64,000 nt of DNA from Cymbomonas tetramitiformis (lineage: Eukaryota > Chlorophyta > Pyramimonadophyceae > Pyramimonadales > Pyramimonadaceae), in assembly GCA_001247695.2 (NCBI GenBank), contig LGRX02035207.1:25120-89119 (forward strand), given 5' to 3'. A program made the position numbers and the translations under genes. A model generated the notes under the pieces. It was given only the letters and a program-made list of their open reading frames with translations, did not search any database and was not told the origin of the DNA. Every line of letters starts with the position of its first letter. The first letter of the stretch is position 1. This document shows, in pieces, positions 23,401 to 33,605 of the stretch.

Positions 23401-26400
23401 CGCAGTCGCCCTCTCAAAGCAAGCAGAGTGACCCCCGCGCGGCTCCCCTGGGTCCACCGGGAGATCTTGCAAATGTCCGGCGTCATAGAAAGAGAGGTGC
23501 ATCGGAGCGCCAAGTGGCAGCGGCAGAAGAAGAGAGGTGCATCGGCGCCGGTGGCGGCGAGAAGAAAGAGGTGCATCGGAGCGCAGTGGCAGCGGCAGAA
23601 GAAGAGAGGTGCATCGGAGCGCCAGGTGGCAGCGGCAGAAGAGGGGTGCATCGGAGCGCTAGATGGCAGTGGCAGAAGAAGAGAGGTGCATCGGAGCGCT
23701 AGGTGGCAGTGGCAACACTCAAATCCCTCCACATCTCTATCCACAGCTCTTAAGGCTGAAGAGCGCACCATGTTGTCACCATCAATTCGAAGCTCGAGGT
23801 CGTGCCGGAACACGTCCACGAGACCGTACACCTCGATGTATGCGGTAAGCTCCTGCACCTTCCCCCCCCCGGCCAGGGGGCCAGACGACATCGTGGTGGC
23901 GACTTTTGTGCCATCCAAATAGATGTAGTTTGGCCAGGCCTCGTCACTCGTGTCCGACCTTGCCGTGTACGCGCCTGTACCTCCACCCGCACCCCATCGA
24001 ATGGTTATCCCCTCTGGTACCGCCCTCAGGAACACCGACCAGACTGCACAAGCGCTAGAACTTCTCTTCCAACCGGACTGTGCCCACAGAGGACTGTGCC
24101 CCCAGCTCTATTGGTGAAAAGCCAGCTGCAGCTTTCCTCAAAATTCTTTTCAACCTCTCAATCAGTGATGCATACATCCACTTATCCATCGGTGCATATA
24201 AAAACCTATGGGTGGCTTATCCTTTGACTCCTTTGGCACCACGTGGCCACAGAAGATCAGCTGCACTACGTACCTACGCCGGGGATCAAAGGATTCAACA
24301 CATACTTCGGGGCACTTATTTGTCGTCAAACAAACACACTTCTAATTGAGTCGGGTTGGGGCAAGGTAGGACACCATCATTAAACATGGAGTACTGCAGC
24401 CTGTAGATGAGAGTGTTATCCTTATAATTGTTCCTCCACGCGTTCTCTGGGTACAAGCAGAAAGATCCTGCAAAAACATCTCCCTCCAGGACCAGCCATC
24501 ACCACAAGGGCCCCCTCTGGCCTTGGCCCATCGACAGCGCACAGGGGTAGACAGGGAGGCCCGCCGTAGCCATGCGCCACTGAAGAGGACCAGCACCTCT
24601 GCTCCACTTCTCCCATCAACAGCGCACGGGGAAGACAGGTAGGCCCGCCGTAGCCATGCGCCACTGGAGAGGACCAGCACCTCTGCTCCACTTCTCCCAT
24701 CAACCGCGCACGGGTAGACAGGAGGCCCGCCGTAGCCATGCGCCACTGGAAGGACCAGCACCTCTGCTCCGCTTCTCCCATCAACCGCGCACGGGGTAGA
24801 CAGGGAGGCCTGCCGTAGCCATGCGCCACTGGAGAGGAACAGCACCTCTGCTCCACTTCTCCCATCGACAGCGCACGGGGTAGACAGGGAGGCCTGCCGT
24901 AGCCATGCGCCACTGGTGAGACCAGCACCTCTGCTCCACTTCTCCCATCAACAGCGCACGGGGTAGACAGGGAGGCCCGCCGTAGCCATGCGCCACTGGA
25001 GAGGACCAGCACCTCTGCTCCACTTCTCCCATCGACAGCGCACGGGGTAGACAGGGAAGCCCGCCGTAGCCATGCGCCACTGGAGGGTGGGGCGCCTGGC
25101 TTGCGAGCGGACCTTCGTTATCCCAGGCGACGAAGTCATTGACGCCATCTTCCTCATTGGCCACGAAGGTGATCCCATCGCCGGGCAGCAGATCCGAGGG
25201 GTAGCACACCCTGCACTCGCACACCGTGCAGCAACTCAGTCAGCACCCAGGGGCTGCAGCACACAGCGTGAGGTTCGCTCCTGCCGTCGGATCAAAACAA
25301 TTTGCAGCCCTCATACGCGGCATGGCCCAGAGGCATGCCTGTCCGGCGGATCGGACAAGGCTGTATGTCTGAGAGGCATGGGCGGAGGGGGTGGTGAATC
25401 CAAGGATGGGCACCCAGCGTGTCAGCGCTGCAATGCAGCAGACACTGGGCTTAAGGAGTGAGCACTCCCTCATGGCAAATATCACCAGTGCCTCGCTCTG
25501 GGCTGAGTAGCCTTAAGACAGTATCCAAAAGAGAAGAAAGGTTACAAATATTAAAGGCAACACCCACGCGCTCCCTGACCAAATCAGGCGATATCACCGT
25601 AAGCTCAAATGTCTGCGCAATCTGTGTCCTGATGCAGCAGCGAGCAGCAATCTAACGGTCAGCAAGAAGCAATTCGCGCCAGCGCGGCCAATCACGCGCT
25701 GCCACAATCCGCCTCGCTTGCACCAAGCGGCCACCTCCGAGTGAGATTGCAGCGCCAACCGCACACAATATTGCCCCCCACCAGTGGCCCCAACATCTGT
25801 GCGATCGTCACCCTGCCCATATCGTCATCACGCAAGATATGGGTGCACGTGCGCGTGCAAGATATGGGTGCACGTTTCTCCCTGATGCTGGCAAGGTTGC
25901 TCAACCCCCCCCCCCCTTGCATGTGAGGTGGACGGGGAGAGGGCGCACTGGAAGTCCACGGTGAGCGGGGCGCTGGGGAAGACGCCGAAGTTCGCGAGTC
26001 CGCCCCCTGTGGAGAGCTGGCCCGTGGAGTCCAGCACCACCTCGAGGGTGCGCACCCGCTCGTCGAAGTATCCATCCACCGACAAGAAATGAGACAGCCC
26101 CGTGTATTGCCCAGACTGCAGCGTCTGCAGGGCCGCCTCGCCGCCCAGTCCTAGTCACCATCAAGAGTGGGCACAAGCTAGAGGAGCACCGGCAGAACAC
26201 AGGGGGCATCGTGGGTGCTCCTGAACACACTGAAAAGCGCCACGTGGCAGGTGGGTGCAAATCCGTTGCGTGGCTCGCAGAATGAACACGAGGCGCGCAG
26301 GTGTCCAGTTTGTGGTTTGTGGTGTCGAGCCTTCACAGGCAGGCGTCCCTCTAGAGCCTTCACAGGCGTCCCTCTAGAGCCACAAGCAGAGCCCCACACC

Positions 26401-29400
26401 AGCAGGAAGCTTGAATGTTTTCCCCGACACTGTCAAGCCCTCGCCACGGGAGACGGGGCGAAGCAAGGAGGGGGAGCACATCGCAGACACCTGACAACGA
26501 CCTGTGACTGCACCTGTGTGCCGCCCTGTACCAATTGTGTCCAATTGTGTACCCGGCCCTATTCAACTGTCAGGGTGTCAGGCGGCGAGGATAGCTGGAG
26601 CAAGCCCACTATGAGTATCAAAGGGAGGTCAACCACCTGTACCCGGCACAGCAAGTGCAAACCCGAGTGGCTTCTGCGAGTGAGGGATTGCGAACAGCCG
26701 GCTCCCAGTCTAGAGGAGCGCGGGAGAGGTTGACTAGGCCACGGAGGCAGCGGCGGGCAGTCGGCGCACCATCGGAGAGAAGCGCTTCAGCTCAGTGCGG
26801 TCGAAGAGGGAGGGCGTGAGCACAGAAAGCTTGGTTTGGTACGGCGGCATCACCGATGTGTACCCGGCTGCATCTGCCGTCGCCCCGGTCATGTTCTGCG
26901 CCTCGTGCTCCATTATTGTCACCACCACGCCGTTGCCCTGCAGCCAGACGCTCCATCCCACCTCCCCGTCACCCTCCCGCTCAAAGCCGCCCCCACACCC
27001 AAATCCTCCGTTGTGCATGCATGCCACGACACTAACGAGACCCCCTCGCACGTTATTGGGTGTAAACTGGATTTCGATCTGCCTCCCCCCTTCCCACCTT
27101 CTCCCGCTCCAATTCCCACCATCGCTCCGAGGCACCCCTCCCCCTCGCTCGAGCGCATGCTCGCTTTGGCTCAAGGGACACGATGCAAGTCAGCTCTGAG
27201 ATTCGAAGCCCTGTTGAGCGCGACGAAATCGAGGGTCGGGGGAAGAGGATTACCTGTTCACGCTCTTCGATGTCCTCTGGGGCGATGCAGTTCACCATGT
27301 TCTCAGCAGAACCCTGTGGGGCGCTGGCGTTCTTCCACTTGAATGTTTTCCCCGACACTGTCAAGCCCTCGCCTGCACAGCCAATACAGCCGCGCCGCCA
27401 GTCACCTCGCCGGAGCAAGCAGCTGGTGTGGGCACCCATGATGCCTCCCCCGGATGCCAAGGAACGAGCTGAGAGCGAGCTGAGAGCGCCATCCATCCGG
27501 AGCACTGCAGGGCACAGCTGCAGGGGCACAGCTGCAGGGGCACCGCTGCAGGGGCACCGCTGCAGGGGCACAGGGGCACACCCCTGGGGACCGGGTTGCG
27601 GGGAGGCGCACGTGGGTCGAGCTCCCAGCCGCAGCCGCAGTCCATGGAGTGCTCCGCGGTCAGATCGCCCTCCTCGTCGTAGGTGAAGTTGCAGAACTTC
27701 ACATACACACTGCCCGCGTGGATGGCCTTGCCCCCAGCATCCAGAACCACCTTCACCTCGTGCACTCCGCCGTCCAGCTGCTCCGGGCGCGGGTGCGTGC
27801 CCCAGTACTGCAGGCCGAAGCGCTCCAGGCCGCGGTGCGGGGGGGTGGTGATCGGCCGGGAGGTCTCCGGGCAGTTGGGTAGGTCCTGGCAGGCCACCGG
27901 CACCCCTGCGCTCCCAAACCCAGCCAGAGGGGCCCCGCCCACCACAGTGCAAGGTCACTCCTCCGTGCGCCACGCTGCTCGGCAAGGGAGGGGCGAGAGG
28001 GCCAGTGAAGCGGTAAGAGCGCCCTAGACCTCGTCCTTCAAGGCCGGATGCCTCCCAGTAACTTTAGGGAAGCTCACACACACATGGAAGGCTGTGCCTC
28101 GTCGGTCAAGAAATAACACCTGCTGCCTTGCTCCCGACCGAAGGATGCCGGCACACTGGTTCGGGAGGCGTCCTTGCCTGATGCACGATTGCAACTCGCG
28201 GGACGAGCGCAAGAAAGTGACGAAACGGGCCAAGTGGCAGAAAGTGGTGAAATGATTTTTATTTGACCAGGGCAGCCAAGCGTGTGGGAGCAGGGGATAA
28301 AGGGGGTGAAACGAGGGTGCAGGCGGAGGGAGTGACATCGTACTGAATGTGGGTGCAGGGACATGACGGAGAGGAAGCTCCAACATGGGAAGTGGAAGAG
28401 GGGCTAGAGCATGGATGTAAGGGGTGGAAGGGAATAAGGCGCAGGTTTGCGGGGCCGCGGGGAGTGCGGACAGGGGGAGTCCCACCCGAGTATGTCAGGT
28501 CATATTCGTGGTAGCGCCAATCACCCGACCGCAGCTCACCAACATAGTACTCATACCGATTGGTTTCAGGGTTATAGATCCAATCGTTAGGTCCACTATA
28601 AAACACAGTAACCAGCTCGTCATCGATGTATACATGATTCTCATATCCGACAAACTCCTTGGTGTTATTCCACCATGTATTGCTTGAGTTGACATAGAAC
28701 ACCGAGTCATTGTTCTCCCAGAACCCCACGTTGATCCGCTTGAATCTATCATCCGAGTCCCCCGATAATGCTTCAGTCCCCTCGCAGCCTCACTTGCAAA
28801 CCGCGCGCTCTCAAAAACGCTGGCGCCTGAGGGAGGCGTGGCAGGACAACAAAGACGGGACCGGGCGGGAGTCGGCGAGGTCGGCTTCTCTCGAGCAACA
28901 TCCCGGCCTTGCGCAGGTACACGTGGCGGAGGTAGGCCGGAGGAGGGTGCGCGATGAACAGGAAGGCAGACTGCTCCGACGAGGCGCCCGCGAGGAGCGA
29001 AGGTGCGCTGCAACATAAATGCCGAAGTGATGAGTAGTAAAAAGTATCGCCCTGATCGAAATGTGCTGTCCGAAGGAGGTGTTAAACATCGCTAAGCTCG
29101 CCCTCTCAGGGAGGCGCCAAATGCTTGGATGAGCCGACGCAAGCGCAGCACTGCGGAGGTTCGAGTGGATGAACGGCGGAGAGGAGCGGGCAAAGCACAC
29201 GCAGGGACTCCTATGCGTTTGGGCCCACCACACCCCTGCACCACGCCGTAATGCGTGCAGCTGGTCGGCAAGCAGAGCCAATAGCAAAAGCACAAGAAAT
29301 GCAAAGCGAGAGACGAGAACGGCCGCCACGCATTATGACATATGTCGAATGGCCGGCCGCCATGCATTATGAGATATGTCGAGTGGCAAGAGGCAGTTCG

Positions 29401-30685
29401 CTGCTGATCCCTCGAGGAGGAATGCAGAGCTCGCGAGTGGCGCGGCAAAAGGTGCGTGTTGGAGTCGGCCGGAAAGAGCGCAATAGCTCACGGATAAATC
29501 CCAGGAAGAAACAGAAGCGCATGGGAATCAGTCGAGGCGCTAAGGACCTGCAGCCGCCATGGTACGAGCCACCCTCATCATAATAAGACTCCTCGCACTG
29601 GTCTGGAGTGAGCTGTTGAAAGGTGGCATCCTGCGGTGTGATGCACACGGTGTGATTCCACGACACGAAGTTGTTTGCGATGTACATTCCTCCGCCAGCG
29701 TTGTGCCCAAGAGGATTGTCAATGCTAATGGTATTAGACCCGAAGTTGCTGTCTCCGTGGCGGTCGTACACAGCGAAATACTTCACCTGCGCCATCAATA
29801 AGAATTTCATACGACTGCGATAGATGACAGTTATTCTGATACATGGAGGTAAATCAGGGGTTGGCAGATGAGGACAGTCACGCTAGCGACGTGGGAGGAA
29901 CGTTCTGGCACTTCAAGGTTCGATAGGCAACCGCCTGGTCATGCTTGAGACAATCGCATGCTGCTCCAAGACTGTCCCAGAGCCTCGAGGCCTGCTTAAC
30001 CTGTCAAGTTTCACAGCTTGAATTCTGCGGGGGGGGCTGAAATGAATACAGGTGGATTTGCAACCGCGCAAACAAGGATGAACACAAGCATAGGCTTAGG
30101 CCTAAGTTGAGCTCGCAGGAGAACACGCTAATTTCAGCTCCTTGCAGTACAGGGCACGCCTATAGTTGTTGGCAAACCGACCGTGTTTATCAAACGCTTA
30201 GCACAGACATGCCTCACTCGATAGTGAAGAAACTATGGCCCGAGCATATCCACAGCATCCGAAGTGCTGATGTGCAGAAACTGAGCCAAAAAACAACGAA
30301 TTTGGAGAGAGTGAGCGTGCAGGACGATGAAGCTTACTCTCATGGATGCATAGTCCGCGCGCACGTTGACTTTGCCACTGAAGAAGGTAGTGTAATCATT
30401 GAAGACAGTTGTATTGGGAACCATATATTCCAAGTCACAACCCTCAAAAACCATATCGGCACCCCTCAGCTCCCTCCCTAATTCTGGATATGGATTAAAG
30501 TGCCATACTGGAGAACTAAACCGAACGTCAAAGTGCCACCAGTCATAGCTACGAGCAGTTGTCGTCAACTCCACGTGAATTTCGGCGTTCTGGAGCTCTG
30601 GATTTTGCGCTTGAACCACAAACGGTCGCCTGCTGACTAACGCCAGAGTAAAGAGCCATAACTGTAGCGCAAATTTTTGCAACAT
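17446..30685 (-). CDS. Large type I membrane protein with two intron-split kringle domains and polyproline spacers
   Basis: Exons on the minus strand: 30685-30338 (ATG, signal peptide with hydrophobic core LQLWLFTLALV), 29786-29548, 29007-~28930, ~28763-28486, 27905-27612, 27372-27254, 27078-26770, 26115-~25930, 25210-25113, 24467-~24345, 24043-23769, 23378-23033, 22728-22481, 22186-21994, 21818-21502, 20214-20051, 18054-17816 and 17572-17446 (TAG). Most junctions fit in phase; those marked ~ are uncertain. Exons 1-11 encode Cys/Trp/Asn-rich modules of unknown family, two of which share a VVLD core. Exons 12-15 hold two kringles separated by proline-rich spacers. Exon 17 has one membrane span (IVVLGGLLVLIAAGATLVY) after an acidic linker, and exon 18 a basic ~40-residue tail. 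Kringles bind protein or carbohydrate ligands in other eukaryotes; an extracellular adhesion or receptor role here is inference. An A8 run at 23312-23319 shifts the frame inside exon 12. Several introns carry minisatellites. About 1,300 residues in all. Confidence 0.78.
18268..19335. repeat. ~43-bp minisatellite, about 25 copies, intronic
   Basis: The unit contains CATCTGAGCTCTGCTCGA and GGAATATTCCCCTGGGCCGC. Length varies between about 37 and 50 bp. It lies in the intron between exons 20214-20051 and 18054-17816 of the kringle gene. Long open frames on the minus strand across it are repeat artefacts. Confidence 0.92.
20566..21000. repeat. ~38-bp minisatellite, 12 copies, intronic
   Basis: Units share ATGATAGCGCCCCCAGTGTT and a tail of AATAAGCACTGTATGGG or AATGAGCAATGTATGG. 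The array is in the intron between exons 21818-21502 and 20214-20051 of the kringle gene. Confidence 0.92.
21765..22500 (-). other. Kringle domain 2 (split between three exons)
   Basis: The domain opens with DCYVG at the end of exon 22728-22481. It continues in exon 22186-21994 with DYECRPWNY and YYCRNPDGSNATW, and closes in exon 21818-21502 with CYVETGSVRWEYCIVEPC, directly followed by polyproline. Both introns fall in the same relative positions and phases expected if kringles 1 and 2 arose by duplication, except that kringle 1 lacks the first intron. All six cysteines are present. Confidence 0.9.
22675..23208 (-). other. Kringle domain 1 (split between two exons)
   Basis: The first part, 23208-23033, begins after a polyproline run with DCYD and contains GELCQLW and NYCRNPDDDTQPW. 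The codon for the final Trp is split by the intron 23032-22729. The second part, from 22728, continues CYTEVPGVRWGYCDITAC. Together they give six kringle cysteines in the usual order, plus the hallmark YCRNPD and PWCYT. The phase (2 then 1) is exact. The domain is followed by a proline-rich spacer. Confidence 0.9.
23488..23717. repeat. ~38-bp minisatellite, 6 copies, intronic
   Basis: Units share AAGAGAGGTGCATCGGAGCG and GGTGGCAGCGGCAG. The array lies in the intron between exons 24043-23769 and 23378-23033. Confidence 0.88.
24517..25085. repeat. 84-bp minisatellite, ~7 copies, intronic
   Basis: Units share CCGCCGTAGCCATGCGCCAC and CACCTCTGCTCCACTTCTCC, 84 bp apart. The array is in the intron between exons 25210-25113 and 24467-24345. 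As 84 is a multiple of three, minus-strand frames stay open across it, but the flanking splice sites (GAAG/GTCCGC and TTTGCAG/GATC) remove it cleanly. Confidence 0.92.
26409..26445 (-). repeat. Dead copy of part of exon 27372-27254
   Basis: About 35 bp encoding GEGLTVSGKTFK in the exon that starts at 27372 occurs again here, in the same orientation, in the intron downstream of exon 27078-26770. The copy has no coding continuation. It is best read as the trace of a local duplication. Confidence 0.7.
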
Positions 30686-32349
30686 ATTGTCCAGAATTTT
30701 CCCAACGTAAGAGCCCGTGCAATGAAACTAAACCCCACCGCTGATGAAAGCCGTGCCGACCTTGAGTTTCACAACATCTGTATTAATAAAAATAGCAATC
30801 TGTCCTGCTGAACTTAGGAGAGTGCGTGAATCTGAAGCAAGAATTTTTAAGCATTGCGACCCCTAAATTAAAATATATTCAAGCTACGAACTACCCCAAG
30901 TCCCAGCCATATAACTGACGGAGATTTCAGGAGCAAAAACCGTTCGTGAAGGTTAAACGTTCACACACTCTGCGTACCAGAATGCAAGTATAAATACAGG
31001 AAGGACTTCCAATTATCTCGCAATGTTGAGAGCTCTGGCATTACACGTGCCCCGATACAAGTAAAGTCAACTTGGCCGCTGGTAAGCAATCCGGACCTCT
31101 CGTCTGTAGGAGACATTAATACCTCGACTACCCTTGATGCACATATTCCATGATCCAAATTATCCGCGAGGAAATTTGCTTCAATTTCACGGATATGCTA
31201 ATTCTCATTATAATATATGCCCCTTCAGTTACGCTCTGAATGGTGAAAAACTTTCTGGTCAGCTGCAGCTGCTTCCTTCAGCTTCTGGATCTTCGCAGGG
31301 AGGGGAAACAAAAACCTCCGCTCGTCGCTCGTCGTCGTCTCGTGCTCGACTGCTCGTCGTCGCGTCGAGTGACGCAACCCTGTTGACATGTTCATGTTCA
31401 TGTTCATAATAATAATAATAAAACATTTACGCTAGCAGAGGGGACAAAGTCCTGAGAGTGCAGTACTGTATCCTCATGGGGAGACAGACTTTCGCCCCCC
31501 CATAAAATGGGGGTGACTGTCTCTTCCTGTGTCACCCCTCGCCGTGTAGTGTCACTTGCATCTTGCCTGCCGCCAGTTCCGACCGATAATAAAACACCTA
31601 AGTTATTTTATTATCTCATCTTAGTCTCCGTATGTCTCTGCGAGTGCCCGACAGTTCTTGGAGTACAACCTGCGTATATATATATGATATATATATTTCA
31701 GGTTCTCCATAAGGTTATGGTGCCCTTACACGCTTATTTTTACGTGCCTCCTTGACTCGTTGACAAGATCGCTTCACGCCCTGTGATTCTAACCGACATC
31801 TTTTTAGTACCGACATCAGCCGTGACGCACTTTCGACATCTAAGCAACCGACATCTTCCGACATCTAATTCCGACATCTGCTTCCGACGTGATTTTCCGA
31901 CGTGATTTTCCGACGGTTGCTTCCGACATCTACGCCTTCGCTTTTGGCACAATTATCAGCTTTCAGCAACACAGGCATTCCGACATCAGCCGTTTTTGCA
32001 CTACGCACAACAGCGGCAGCACCGACGTCACGGCATCTTTTATTTCCGACATCTTCAGCCGTTTTCTTATTGCACACCTTTTGGCTTCGTGCTCTGGAAA
32101 CGACCGTTTTTTTTCCAACCTCTTTCAGGTTCTCCATAATATCCCTGCAAAGCAGGCTAGTGCAAACACCAGGGGCTATACTCCCTCTGCTACAGCGCGC
32201 CCACAAAAAGGGCTCAGCCCGCTTCGTCGCAGCGGGGTGATATCTAGAGGAAAAGCTAAGTTCATGCTTTGTTACAACTTACTTATCTATAGAACTTACT
32301 GTTTACAGAGTAGTGTTTTGTTAGAACTACTGTATGAACTTTGAACTTA
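30686..32349. other. Region upstream of the kringle gene; no gene seen
   Basis: The 5' flank of the minus-strand gene is AT-rich and holds no recognisable promoter motif. Positions 31384-31420 contain CATGTT and AAT microsatellites, 31676-31700 is a TATATA stretch, and 31796-32060 has about a dozen scattered CCGACATC motifs with no fixed spacing. The short open frames in this stretch have no family resemblance. Confidence 0.45.
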
Positions 32350-32832
32350 ATATCTCTATGACGGTCCACCCCCCAGAATCGTTGGTGGGACGACAGGTAG
32401 GGTGCAGTTGGCGTGTTGTAGCGGCGTGTAGCTCGATGCCCGCAAGGCAAGATGCATGGTCGGATGGCGGGGATGTCGAAGGACATCAGGTGGGATGTGG
32501 GACTACCGCGCCTTGCCACATGAAGGCTCGGGACACCCCTAATTCTAGTGCAAAAGGTTGTTGATGTAGACTGTGGTAGGTGGGGGCATTGGAGGGGGTG
32601 TGGCCCGAGCATGGTTGCGCTGACGGAGCAGGGCGTAGCGAGCGAACCGCTTCGATTCGTGCGGCGCGCGAGGTGTCCCAACACACTAGAAGAGTGGCGA
32701 AATAATACTTTTGGGGTGGTTGGCGGGGGGGCAGGGTGGGGAGGTTCGAAATGCAGGCTGGCTCTCAGGGTTCGGGTCGTACGCGTACGTGGGTCACAAG
32801 GCTGAAAAAAAACCGGACCGTCATAGAGATAT
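32350..32832. mobile_element. MITE-like element, intact copy A
   Basis: A 483-bp sequence starts with ATATCTCTATGACGGTCC and ends with the reverse complement of the same 18 bases. It has no coding capacity. A second copy, about 90% similar by eye, lies at 32979-37055 but is split by an LTR element. No clear target duplication was seen, apart from the palindromic AT-rich ends. Confidence 0.85.
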
Positions 32833-33022
32833 GGCCAATGATGCAATGAATCCAAACTCGGTCTCGTGGTGTCATGTGCATTGAAAACAATGTAAAACAT
32901 GTCCTGAAGGGTCACTCGACCGCTGGGGTGGCTTGGAGCCCCATGGATCCGCCGATTTCGAAGGGGGGCTGGGGCAGTATATCTCTATGACGGTCCACCC
33001 CCCGGAATTGGTGGGACGACAT

Positions 33023-33277
33023 TACCGGAATATCCAAGTACACTAGATATCAGAAACTCCCGTACTCGTGTGGATAAACTGTATAAGATAAATAAACCCT
33101 AAGCTAGATATACCCGGAACGGTCTCGGACGGTCTCGGTGTCTAGCCTACCTGTGACACAGCGTGTGTCACAGTACGAACCTACAGATCAGTCAGTAGTC
33201 CAGTGTTGGTCCTAGGAATCTGTCATAGGGGCCTGCACCGGGACTCCCAGTCAGGGCTGCCTATACAGATTTCAGCA
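33023..33277 (-). repeat. 3' LTR (255 bp)
   Basis: Left-hand member of the direct-repeat pair, the 3' LTR in the sense of the ORF. By eye it differs from the partner at 36365-36619 at only one or two bases. Both contain the inverted pair TGTGACACAGCGTGTGTCACA. Confidence 0.92.
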
Positions 33278-33605
33278 CACCACCCCAGCACTGTGGGTGG
33301 TGACTGGCTAGGAGAGTCAGAAAATGTAAGGCTGTTAGTGTTAGGGCAGGAGCTAGGTGACAAGTCTAACTGCCAATCCAACTGTGCTATTCTGATACAC
33401 AAATTGGAAACCTCTAGGTAGCACGTGAACAAAAGCATACGGGCAATTAAGGCACCGCTAAACAAGTGAAAAGAACCGTGCTAGCAAGTCAGTTTGAAGA
33501 TTATAAAGGTGTCAAAGCAAAACATAAACCAGATTGAAGAAGTCTTTGAGGTCACAGGAGTTCTGCACACCACCATGTTGGTGTGCCTCCAGAGTGAGTA
33601 AGAAG

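Noticed and set aside
26734..26769. Gene end (TAG) in exon 27078-26770, giving two separate genes
   Set aside because: An ATG/GTGCGC donor before the stop joins in phase to the next exon, and the module style continues, so one long gene is preferred, though not proven.
29226..29329. Signal-peptide-like start (VLVSRFAFLVLLLLALLAD) of a second gene
   Set aside because: The apparent start is GTG with an in-frame TAA two codons upstream (one codon between) and no acceptor site, and it lies inside an intron of the kringle gene.
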